Origin: an uncultured Alphaproteobacteria bacterium
GTDB lineage: Bacteria; Pseudomonadota; Alphaproteobacteria; HIMB59
Assembly (NCBI GenBank): GCA_902610255.1
Contig: CACLUX010000002.1
Location: 1 to 64,000, forward strand
Reading direction: 5' to 3'
DNA length: 64,000 bases
Shown piece after piece: positions 34,445 to 42,503 of the stretch. Position 1 is the first letter of the stretch. Every line of letters starts with the position of its first letter. Below the pieces are notes generated by a model. It saw nothing but the letters and a program-made list of their open reading frames with translations, did not search any database and had not been told where the DNA came from. The translations under genes were made by a program, and so were the position numbers.

Positions 34445-35084
34445 TATTTTGAGTCAATTGGCTTTTTGAGAACTCATCAAGAGTTTCTGCTTCATCGTCA
34501 TCATCTATAAATGCTTCATCCTTATTTAAATCATCTGAAACCTCTTGGATATTCATTGAAGCAAAATTTTCATCCAATATTCCTGAATTTTTCATTTCCT
34601 CTATTCCAGGAAGATTATCTAAGGTGCCTAAACCAAAATGTAAAAGAAAATCATCAGTGGTGCCCCAAAGAATAGGTCTACCTGGAACCTCTTTTCGACC
34701 TCCTGGAGCTATCCATCCAAACTCCATTAATTGATCAAATATTCCTTGCCCTATAACAACGCCTCTAATACTTTCAATTTCTGATTTTGTTATAGGTTGA
34801 TGATAAACAACTATTGCTAATGTCTCTATTGCTTGTTTTGAAAGTCTTTTTTGTATTTCTTTTTTTTCATGAAAGATCTCACTGACTTCTGTATTTGTTA
34901 AGAAAATCCATTTATTGGATATTTTTTTTAAATTTATACCTCTATGTTGATAAGCAGTCTCTAAGTTGGACATGACTTCAGATATATCTTCATGAATATC
35001 TAGTCTTTTTTTTATTTCATTTTCTGAAACTGGCTTGCTTGAAGCAAATATTAAAGCTTCTATTTTTTGTGAAGTTTCACTCAT
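34434..35084 (-). CDS. scpB: Segregation and condensation protein B
   Basis: 216 residues. Two winged-helix units cover about 1-170, including ALIFASSKPVSENEIKKRL, AIVVYHQPITKSEIESIRG and GRPILWGTTDDFLLHFGL. The acidic C-terminal tail is typical. It binds ScpA and SMC to condense the chromosome. It overlaps scpA by 8 bp. Confidence 0.96.
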   Translation of the reverse strand: MSETSQKIEALIFASSKPVSENEIKKRLDIHEDISEVMSNLETAYQHRGINLKKISNKWIFLTNTEVSEIFHEKKEIQKRLSKQAIETLAIVVYHQPITKSEIESIRGVVIGQGIFDQLMEFGWIAPGGRKEVPGRPILWGTTDDFLLHFGLGTLDNLPGIEEMKNSGILDENFASMNIQEVSDDLNKDEAFIDDDDEAETLDEFSKSQLTQNNDT

Positions 35085-35811
35085 CTTTTTTTAAATATAT
35101 ATCAGAAAATGGTAAAGATTGCTTAATTACTATTTTTTTTTCTTCATTTTTATCTTCTTTTGCCATGTGAAGGCTAGCATTAAATGTGCTAGAAAAAAAT
35201 GATTTATTCAAAATGTCAGATTTTAAATTATTAGGTAGTAAACTCTTTAATGTAAACCAATCTTGGTTAGATAGAATTTCCTTAGAGATAACATTTTGAC
35301 CATCCTTGATAGTAAATAATTTAGTAGAGCTAAACTTTAGAGTATATTGCTGATTTCTTTTATGAATATTCGCATAAGCCTTTAAAAGATCAATGAGCTT
35401 GTCTTTAATTACAAAGTTTTTTTCAATTTTTAATTTATGTTTTTGTGTATTTGGAAAAAATTCTTGTTTGAATTTAGGAAGCTCGAATAACTTAATACTA
35501 TTTTTATTGACAAGTTCTAGTATAGTTAAACGATTTGTAAGAAATCTTGTTACTTTTTTAACATCCTCTTCTTTGTCTTTATTTACAAGGTATTTAGATT
35601 TTAAAAAGACCATAATAGCAGCCATTAGTAAATATTCAGATGCTATCTCTATGCTAACCTTTTTTAAATCTACAATAAAAGCGATATATTGGTTACAAAG
35701 ACTAAGTATTGGCAGGTTTTTTAAATCAAATTTATTCTTATGAACAAGTTCTAAAAGAACGTCTAAAGGTCCATTATAGTCTTTTATATCTATATTTAGA
35801 TTAGAATCCAT
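35077..35811 (-). CDS. scpA: Segregation and condensation protein A
   Basis: 244 residues of the kleisin family. The opening YNGPLDVLLELVHKNKFDL is the SMC-neck-binding region and EYLLMAAIMVFLKSKYL follows. The C-terminal winged helix that contacts the SMC head is less conserved. The gene overlaps nagZ (11 bp) and scpB (8 bp), so the set is translationally linked. Confidence 0.95.
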   Translation of the reverse strand: MDSNLNIDIKDYNGPLDVLLELVHKNKFDLKNLPILSLCNQYIAFIVDLKKVSIEIASEYLLMAAIMVFLKSKYLVNKDKEEDVKKVTRFLTNRLTILELVNKNSIKLFELPKFKQEFFPNTQKHKLKIEKNFVIKDKLIDLLKAYANIHKRNQQYTLKFSSTKLFTIKDGQNVISKEILSNQDWFTLKSLLPNNLKSDILNKSFFSSTFNASLHMAKEDKNEEKKIVIKQSLPFSDIYLKKDE

Positions 35812-36817
35812 TAATTTTTAACAATTGATTATACAATTCATGATAGTGATTAATATTAATAGATTTAAAGTCTAATTTTTTCTTATATTGCTGAAGTTTA
35901 TTGGATTTAAAAACATTAACGTAATTTTTCGAAAAATTAAACGAATTTATAATTTCACGATATTTATCCAAGTCAGAGCTACAATCTAAAATAACATCTA
36001 ATTTAGAAAAGTTAGCTAACTGTGTAGCTTCCTTAACATTATAAATATTAGCTTTCATTTCCAGATCATCAGATATTAGTAAACCTTTGAACCCAATTTT
36101 ATTTCTAATAATATTATCAATTATATATTTAGAAAAAGTAGCAATATTATTTTTATCCCAGGATAAATATTTAATATGTGCAGTCATTGATAAAGGTATT
36201 TTATTAAAATATTTAAATATTTTAATGTGGTCTTGGAGAGAAGATTTACTTAATTTTGTTATTGGCAACGTTAAATGAGAGTCTTTATTTGTTACACCAT
36301 GTCCTGGGATATGTTTCATTATTGGAATTAGTCCAAAGTAACTCAAGTTATCTAGTAATATTTTCTGCAAAATTATATTAATATTAATATTGGGTCCAAA
36401 AGTTCTTTTTTTAATCATTAAGATTGTATTTTTAATTGGTAAATCTAGGACTGGAACAGTGTTAACATCAAAATTTAGTTTTTTTAGATAATACGATGTT
36501 ATGAAGGATTTTAAAAAAACTAACTGCTTTGATAAAGAAGGGTATCTTAAATAAATTTTATAAAGCTCAAAATTATCTAAAAAATTAAATTCTTTAAATT
36601 TTTTAAATCTATTTACGATGCCACCCTCTTGATCAATAAATATTAATGTATTTTTACTTAGTAATTTAATTGACTCATTTAACTTTGATATTTGAGTAAT
36701 ATCACTGATATTTCTTGCAAAAATTATTACCCCAAAAGGTTTTATCTTCGAAATAAAATTTTTTTCTTGTTTAGATAAAGAAATACTTTTAATGGATATA
36801 ATTATAGGAAAGTTCAT
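35801..36817 (-). CDS. nagZ: Beta-N-acetylhexosaminidase (GH3)
   Basis: 338 residues. IDQEGGIVNRF, MKHIPGHGVTNKDSHLTLP (catalytic His-Asp pair) and LISDDLEMKA (nucleophile Asp) are the NagZ hallmarks. It removes GlcNAc from cytosolic muropeptides during peptidoglycan recycling. The usual Arg in DQEGGRV is Ile here, and the sequence is lysine- and isoleucine-rich like its neighbours. Its ATG overlaps the stop of the 48-residue membrane protein by 3 bp, and its 3' end overlaps scpA. Confidence 0.92.
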   Translation of the reverse strand: MNFPIIISIKSISLSKQEKNFISKIKPFGVIIFARNISDITQISKLNESIKLLSKNTLIFIDQEGGIVNRFKKFKEFNFLDNFELYKIYLRYPSLSKQLVFLKSFITSYYLKKLNFDVNTVPVLDLPIKNTILMIKKRTFGPNININIILQKILLDNLSYFGLIPIMKHIPGHGVTNKDSHLTLPITKLSKSSLQDHIKIFKYFNKIPLSMTAHIKYLSWDKNNIATFSKYIIDNIIRNKIGFKGLLISDDLEMKANIYNVKEATQLANFSKLDVILDCSSDLDKYREIINSFNFSKNYVNVFKSNKLQQYKKKLDFKSININHYHELYNQLLKINGF

Positions 36818-36960
36818 TTTATAAAATCAAATTCATCAGCAGTAATAGTTATAAAATTATCAAAAAAAATATACTTCAAGTAATTATCAAAAAACAGATA
36901 GGAAAATAATAAAGTAAGTATTAGAAAAAAAATTATTATTACTATTTTAAGATTTTTCAC
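36814..36960 (-). CDS. 48-residue membrane protein between argS and nagZ; possible reduced SPOR-protein remnant
   Basis: Found by hand translation. A GTG start at 36960 overlaps the argS stop (GTGA), and its TGA overlaps the nagZ ATG (ATGA). The predicted protein begins MKNLKIVIIIFFLILTLLFS, giving one membrane helix at about 4-24, and ends in an acidic ADEFDFIK tail. In many alphaproteobacteria this slot holds a SPOR-domain (peptidoglycan-binding) membrane protein. Here only a membrane anchor remains, so it may be a shrunken descendant or a replacement. The exact junctions at both ends argue that it is translated. Confidence 0.6.
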   Translation of the reverse strand: MKNLKIVIIIFFLILTLLFSYLFFDNYLKYIFFDNFITITADEFDFIK

Positions 36961-38606
36961 ATTTGTAATTTAGGCTTTATGCCTAAAATTTTTAACCCTT
37001 CGTCTAAGACATTTTGATAATTATGTAATAACTTAATTAGATTAGAGGAAATATTATTCTCATTATCTAAAAATTTTACTGATGGTTTATTTTTTGAAGA
37101 GGACCATAATGTATGGAAATATGAAGACAAACTCTCTAAGTAGTGTGCTATTAAGTGAACTTCTTTTTTTAAATATGCAGATTTTACCACATTATCCCAC
37201 TCCAATAATTTTTTATATAAGTTTTTTAATTCTGAAGTAATTATAACGGGTGTATCAACAACTTTATTTACCTTATTTAAAATGGATTGTGTTCTAGCAT
37301 AAGAATACTGAATATAATAAATAGGATTTTCCTTATTCTCTCTCTTAATTAAATCTATGTCTAAATCCATGTGAGTATCATTTTTTCTGTAAGACATAAA
37401 ATATCTAAAATTATCAATTCCTATTTCATCTATTAAATTTTTTAGTTCAAAAATGTTACCCTCTCTTTTTGAGAGTTTTTGTATTTTATTATCGCGTTTT
37501 AAATTGACAATTTGACAAAAAACAACTGAAAAATCAATTTTTGGATGTAAAGAAGTTATCGCTGATGACAATCTTTTGAGATATCCTAAATGATCTGCGC
37601 CCCATATATTAATTAATTTATTAAATCCTCTTTGAAATTTATCTTCATGATAAGCAATATCATTTGCAAAATAAGTGGGAGTGCCATCATTTTTAGTTAA
37701 CGCTCTATCTTCATCATCATCAAAAAGAGTTGATTTAAATATTGTAAGCTGATTATCCTTTAAAGTGCCCGTAAAATCTTTAGGGGCATTTAATTGACCT
37801 TCATATGTTAGATCTTTTTGCTTAAATTTTTCAAGAATTAACGGGAGATGACCCTTATCCATAATGGTTGTTTCATATGAAATTTGATCGAATTTAATCC
37901 CTGCTGTGCCAAGTGTTTGAAGCGTCTGATTGACAAGATTTTCTATAGCATAATTTACTATATTGTTTTTCTCATCAGAACTTAGCTTATTATCAAATAT
38001 TGGTTTAAATTTTTTGTAACAGTTCTTTGCTATATCATTAATGTAATCACCTTTGTAAAATTGTTTTTCATTAAGATTTAGATTATAAGTATGTGAAATC
38101 GAATAAAGTATTGAAGATAGAAATTCATTAATTTGATTACCTGTGTTATTTACATAATATTCACGTGTCACAGGATGTCCAAAATACTCAAATAAATTAG
38201 ATAAAATATCTCCAACAACTGCACCTCTTCCATGTGCTAAGTGTAATGGGCCTGTTGGATTTGCAGATACAAATTCGATATTTACCTTTTCATTTTCTGT
38301 AAATTCTTTTTCATAATTGAATAATTGAGGATTAAAACTTTCATCCTTAAGAAAAAAATTTATAAAACCAGGTCCAGCAATTTCTACTTTTTCAAAATTA
38401 TTTAAATTAATACCCTTTAAAATAATGTCTGCTAATTGATTTGGATTTTTTCCAAATATTTTTGAAAATTTTAGAGCAGCATTGGTTGTAAAATCGCCTT
38501 TTTGGTCAAAAAGTGTTTCAACTTCAACATCTTCAAAGTAAATACTAACGTTCTTATCAATTTTAATTAATATTTCAAAAAGAGATTTTTTTAAATTATG
38601 TAACAT
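36957..38606 (-). CDS. argS: Arginyl-tRNA synthetase
   Basis: 549 residues, class I. The nucleotide motif is in NPTGPLHLAHGRGAVVGD (HIGH variant HLAH), and SKREGN stands in the KMSK position, as in many ArgRS. The C-terminal anticodon-binding DALR domain includes YIQYSYARTQSIL. It overlaps dgt at its 5' end by 11 bp and the small membrane protein gene at its 3' end by 4 bp. Confidence 0.97.
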   Translation of the reverse strand: MLHNLKKSLFEILIKIDKNVSIYFEDVEVETLFDQKGDFTTNAALKFSKIFGKNPNQLADIILKGINLNNFEKVEIAGPGFINFFLKDESFNPQLFNYEKEFTENEKVNIEFVSANPTGPLHLAHGRGAVVGDILSNLFEYFGHPVTREYYVNNTGNQINEFLSSILYSISHTYNLNLNEKQFYKGDYINDIAKNCYKKFKPIFDNKLSSDEKNNIVNYAIENLVNQTLQTLGTAGIKFDQISYETTIMDKGHLPLILEKFKQKDLTYEGQLNAPKDFTGTLKDNQLTIFKSTLFDDDEDRALTKNDGTPTYFANDIAYHEDKFQRGFNKLINIWGADHLGYLKRLSSAITSLHPKIDFSVVFCQIVNLKRDNKIQKLSKREGNIFELKNLIDEIGIDNFRYFMSYRKNDTHMDLDIDLIKRENKENPIYYIQYSYARTQSILNKVNKVVDTPVIITSELKNLYKKLLEWDNVVKSAYLKKEVHLIAHYLESLSSYFHTLWSSSKNKPSVKFLDNENNISSNLIKLLHNYQNVLDEGLKILGIKPKLQM

Positions 38607-39705
38607 ATTTTTTATAGAAATTTATAGCATACTGATCTGTCATACCACATACATAATCGACTATAATTTGTTGCTTATCTGTATCATATTGTAATTTTTC
38701 TTTCCATTTAGATGGAAGCATAGAGGTATCATTATTTAATAATTTTATTATAGATACTAAAATTTTTTCAGCTTGCGTTCTATTTTTATATACAAAATCA
38801 GATGTGTAAAAAAATTCGAATAGAAAATTTTTAAGAAATTTTACTTTATCTAATACTGGAGGACTAAACTTAACTAAAAAATTTGTGTTTATTATAACAT
38901 CTTCAATTGATCGTATTTGTGAGTTATTAGAAAGAGTATTTTCAGTTTCGTTTAGAAGATCCAAAATTAAGTAGTTCATAATGGACCTTGAAAAGTAATT
39001 TCTTGCAATACTTTTGTCTAAGTTTGCAATGTATGAAAAATCTATAAAATTAAATTGTTCTCTATTTTCAGCTAAACTTGATATTGTCAGAATACCTGAT
39101 CTTAAAGCATCATCGAAATCATGAGCTATGTAAGCTATATCATCAGACAAGGAGGCGATTTGAGCCTCTAATGAGGGATTCTTATTTAGATCAAATTTAA
39201 AATTTTTTGATAAGTCGTAGTTTTTATTTGTTTCTAGTATTTTTCCATTATGCTTTATTAATCCATCTATTGTTTCCCAAGTTAAATTTAAACCATCAAA
39301 ATTTATATATCTCTTTTCTAATAATGTAATTTGTCTAAAAGATTGATAATTATGGTTAAAATTTGCATCTAATTCTTGAGTAATTATTTCTTCGCCCACA
39401 TGACCAAAGGGACTGTGACCTAAATCATGAGATAGCGCTATACATTCTGTGAGATCTTCATTTAAAGATAATTTTCTACTTATAGATCTTGCTATTTGAG
39501 ATACCTCAAGAGTATGTGTTAGTCTATTTCTATAATAATCACCTTTTTCAAACATAAATACTTGTGTTTTATCTTTTAGTTTTCTAAAGGCTGTTGAATG
39601 ATAAATTCTGTCTCTATCTCTTTCGTAAAGTGAACGATGATCATTTATTTCATCGTAAAGTCTTCCTTTTGAATTTTCTGGTAAAGCTGATAAATTACTG
39701 AACAT
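38596..39705 (-). CDS. dgt: Deoxyguanosinetriphosphate triphosphohydrolase-like protein
   Basis: 369 residues from the ATG at 39705 (MFSNLSALPENSKGRLYDE). HD-domain residues are visible in HTLEVSQIARSI, ALSHDLGHSPFGHVGEE and DDIAYIAHDFDDALR. It hydrolyses dNTPs to nucleoside and triphosphate. A longer frame starts 15 codons upstream but would lie inside erpA on the other strand, so the shorter start is chosen. Its ATG directly abuts that of erpA. Confidence 0.92.
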   Translation of the reverse strand: MFSNLSALPENSKGRLYDEINDHRSLYERDRDRIYHSTAFRKLKDKTQVFMFEKGDYYRNRLTHTLEVSQIARSISRKLSLNEDLTECIALSHDLGHSPFGHVGEEIITQELDANFNHNYQSFRQITLLEKRYINFDGLNLTWETIDGLIKHNGKILETNKNYDLSKNFKFDLNKNPSLEAQIASLSDDIAYIAHDFDDALRSGILTISSLAENREQFNFIDFSYIANLDKSIARNYFSRSIMNYLILDLLNETENTLSNNSQIRSIEDVIINTNFLVKFSPPVLDKVKFLKNFLFEFFYTSDFVYKNRTQAEKILVSIIKLLNNDTSMLPSKWKEKLQYDTDKQQIIVDYVCGMTDQYAINFYKKYVT

Positions 39706-40032
39706 ATGGGAAGTATTAATATAACAGATAAAGCTATAAATAAAATTCAAGAAGTTCTAAAAGATCAAAATATGAAATATTTTAGAATCAGAGTCAAAGG
39801 TGGTGGATGTTCTGGATTCCAGTACGTATTTAAAAGTGAAAATGTAATTAATGAAACCAAAGATCATGTATTTAATTTTAAAGATTTACAAATTTTGATC
39901 GATAAAAATTCTATGACTTTCATAAACGAGTCTGAATTAGATTATAAAGATGAATTGATAGGCTCTAGTTTCACTATTTCAAATCCTAATGCTAAAAATT
40001 CTTGCGGCTGTGGCACATCATTTAGCGTTTAA
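39706..40032 (+). CDS. erpA: Iron-sulfur cluster insertion protein (HesB/IscA/ErpA family)
   Basis: 108 residues. Cysteine ligands lie in GGGCSGFQYVF and the C-terminal SCGCGTSF. The protein carries Fe-S clusters to apo-enzymes. The dgt-erpA-xthA neighbourhood is typical for alphaproteobacteria. Its start codon directly touches the dgt start codon (CATATG at 39703-39708), so its promoter and ribosome-binding site must lie within dgt. Confidence 0.94.
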   Translation: MGSINITDKAINKIQEVLKDQNMKYFRIRVKGGGCSGFQYVFKSENVINETKDHVFNFKDLQILIDKNSMTFINESELDYKDELIGSSFTISNPNAKNSCGCGTSFSV

Positions 40033-40034
40033 TT

Positions 40035-40802
40035 GTGAAAATAATAAGTTGGAATGTAAATTCTTTAAGAGCTCGAGAACCACTTATAGAAAAAATAATA
40101 AAAACAGAAGCTCCAGATATAATTTGCTTACAAGAACTGAAGATATTAGATAAAGAATACGTAGAAAATTTTTTTAATCAATTTTCATTGAAAACAGTGG
40201 CTGAAACTCAAAAAAGCTATAATGGGGTAAGTGTTTCTTGTAAAAGAGAGATTATATTAAATGAAAATCACTTAAGGAAGTTAAATATGACACAAGCAAG
40301 AAACAATACAGTTATTATAAAAGATAAAAATTTAGCAATCCTCAATTGTTATTTCCCTAATGGAAATCCTATAGATACAGACAAATTTACAAATAAGCTT
40401 GAATGGATGAAATTACTTTATAAAGAAATAGAAATACTTAACAAAGAATATGAAGTTTTATTAATGGGAGATTTTAATGTTATTCCAGATGATGAAGATG
40501 CTCATGATATTAAAAAATATAAAAATGATGCTCTAGCACAACCTCAATCTAGAAAAGAATTCTATAAATTAATAAATCTAGATCTAATTGATGTGTTTAA
40601 GACTACTCCAAAAAAACAAAGTTATACTTTTTTTGATTATAAAACTTACAAATTTGGAAAAGAGGAAGGAATAAGAATAGACTTCTTTCTTTTATCTCCA
40701 TTTTTGAAAAGTAAAATAATGAAACTAAAAGTATTAAAAGAATACCGTGATATGGATAGACCCTCTGATCATTGCCCTATTCTTATAGATTTAAATATCT
40801 GA
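40035..40802 (+). CDS. xthA: Exodeoxyribonuclease III (AP endonuclease)
   Basis: 255 residues. The metal and catalytic motifs are SWNVNSLRAR, LQELK, MGDFNVIPDDED and the terminal SDHCPILIDL. It repairs abasic sites and 3' blocks. The start is a GTG at 40035, 2 bp after the erpA stop. The 3' end overlaps ilvD tail-to-tail by 12 bp. Confidence 0.96.
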   Translation: MKIISWNVNSLRAREPLIEKIIKTEAPDIICLQELKILDKEYVENFFNQFSLKTVAETQKSYNGVSVSCKREIILNENHLRKLNMTQARNNTVIIKDKNLAILNCYFPNGNPIDTDKFTNKLEWMKLLYKEIEILNKEYEVLLMGDFNVIPDDEDAHDIKKYKNDALAQPQSRKEFYKLINLDLIDVFKTTPKKQSYTFFDYKTYKFGKEEGIRIDFFLLSPFLKSKIMKLKVLKEYRDMDRPSDHCPILIDLNI

Positions 40803-42503
40803 ATAAGTCTTTTTTTCTAATTTACCACCAGGGTGTGTAACTGCCCCTAGGTTTGCAGGTCCAACAGTTTTCATATATTTCCATAAAGTACCTGACATAA
40901 ACTCTGGTTCTTTATTAACCCATTTAGTTTTTCTATCGGATAATGTTTTTTCGTCCACATTCAAATTTAGTATATTTTTCTCTGCATCAATTTCTATTTC
41001 ATCACCATCTTCAACTAACGCTATAGGCCCACAATCATAAGCCTCTGGACCTACATGGCCGATACAAAAACCTCGTGTACCTCCAGAGAACCTTCCGTCA
41101 GTAATTAAAGCTACTTCTTCGCCAAGATCTTGTCCATAAAGGGCACTAGTGGTAGATAGCATTTCTCTCATACCTGGCCCTCCTTTTGGGCCCTCGTATC
41201 TTATAATCACAACATGACCAGGTTTAATTTTACCATTTAAGACAGCGTCAAGAGCATGTTCTTCTCTATCAAAGCAAATTGCCTTTCCTTTGAACTGTAA
41301 TTTTTTAAGTCCAGCTATTTTTACAATCGCACCATCAGGAGCAAGTGAACCTTTCAAACCTACCACGCCACCTGTTTTAGTAATTGGGCTACTGACAGGA
41401 TATACAACATCTTGATTTTTTGGTAACTCCACATCTTTTACATTTTCAGCTAACGTTTTTCCAGTAACAGTCATGCATGATCCATCAATCAACCCGCCAT
41501 CAATGAGTGCTTTAATTAGAACAGGAACGCCACCAACTTCATATAAATCTTTAGCTACATATTTTCCCCCCGGAGCTAAATTACCTATATAAGGTGTTGA
41601 TTGGAAAATATTACAGACATCTTCCAAAGTAAATTCAATACCAGCTTCATGAGCCATAGCAGGTAGATGTAAACCTGCGTTGGTTGATCCACCTGATGCT
41701 GAAACAACTACAGCCGCATTTATTAGTGATTGTTTTGTAACAATATCCCTAGGTCTCAAGTTTTTTTCAATTAATTCCATAACTACTTTTCCACTTTCAT
41801 AAGCATATTTATCTCTACTTTCATAAGGAGCTGGTGTCATAGCAGAACCTGGAAGAGCTAAACCAATAGTCTCTGAAACGCATGCCATGGTATTTGCGGT
41901 AAACTGTCCGCCGCAGGATCCAGCAGATGGACAGGCAACACACTCAATGTCATGAAGTTCTTGGTCTGAAATCTTTCCTGTTGAATGTTTTCCAACAGCT
42001 TCAAAAACATCTACTATTGTTACGTCCTTATCCTTATAAACACCTGGTAATATAGATCCACCGTACATAAATACAGATGGCACATTAAGTCTTAGCATTG
42101 CCATCATTAAACCTGGCAAAGATTTATCACACCCAGCTAAACCAACTAAGGCATCATAACAGTGCCCTCTTACAGAAAGTTCAGTTGAGTCAGCTATAAT
42201 CTCCCTACTAGTTAAAGAGGATTTCATTCCCTCATGACCCATAGCAATACCATCAGTAACAGTAATGGTGGTAAATTCTCTTGGTGTACCTTTTGCATCC
42301 CACACACCTTTTTTGGCTGATTGAGCTTGGCGAGAAAGTGAAATATTGCAAGGGGCAGACTCATTCCATGTGGTTACTACACCGACAAAAGGTTGTTTAA
42401 TCTGTTCTTCGGTAATGCCCATAGCATAATAAAAAGCTCTATGTGGTGCACTTTTAGGACCAACAGAGACATGTCTACTTGGTAATTTGCTTTTATCAAC
42501 CAT
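40791..42503 (-). CDS. ilvD: Dihydroxy-acid dehydratase
   Basis: 570 residues. Fe-S ligand cysteines lie in LAGCDKSLPG and CPSAGSCGGQFTANTMAC. The C-terminal barrel has SGGTRGFCIGHVGPEA. It is the third step of isoleucine and valine synthesis. The IlvD/Edd family also includes sugar-acid dehydratases, but length and motifs favour IlvD. The start overlaps the valS stop by 1 bp, pairing valine synthesis with valine tRNA charging. Confidence 0.93.
   Translation of the reverse strand: MVDKSKLPSRHVSVGPKSAPHRAFYYAMGITEEQIKQPFVGVVTTWNESAPCNISLSRQAQSAKKGVWDAKGTPREFTTITVTDGIAMGHEGMKSSLTSREIIADSTELSVRGHCYDALVGLAGCDKSLPGLMMAMLRLNVPSVFMYGGSILPGVYKDKDVTIVDVFEAVGKHSTGKISDQELHDIECVACPSAGSCGGQFTANTMACVSETIGLALPGSAMTPAPYESRDKYAYESGKVVMELIEKNLRPRDIVTKQSLINAAVVVSASGGSTNAGLHLPAMAHEAGIEFTLEDVCNIFQSTPYIGNLAPGGKYVAKDLYEVGGVPVLIKALIDGGLIDGSCMTVTGKTLAENVKDVELPKNQDVVYPVSSPITKTGGVVGLKGSLAPDGAIVKIAGLKKLQFKGKAICFDREEHALDAVLNGKIKPGHVVIIRYEGPKGGPGMREMLSTTSALYGQDLGEEVALITDGRFSGGTRGFCIGHVGPEAYDCGPIALVEDGDEIEIDAEKNILNLNVDEKTLSDRKTKWVNKEPEFMSGTLWKYMKTVGPANLGAVTHPGGKLEKKTYSDI

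Noticed and set aside
35393-35743. 116-codon open frame antisense to scpA
   Set aside because: Shadow of the conserved scpA frame, low-complexity hydrophobic sequence.
39706-39750. 15-residue N-terminal extension of Dgt
   Set aside because: It lies antisense inside erpA and does not look like the family start; the ATG at 39705 is preferred.
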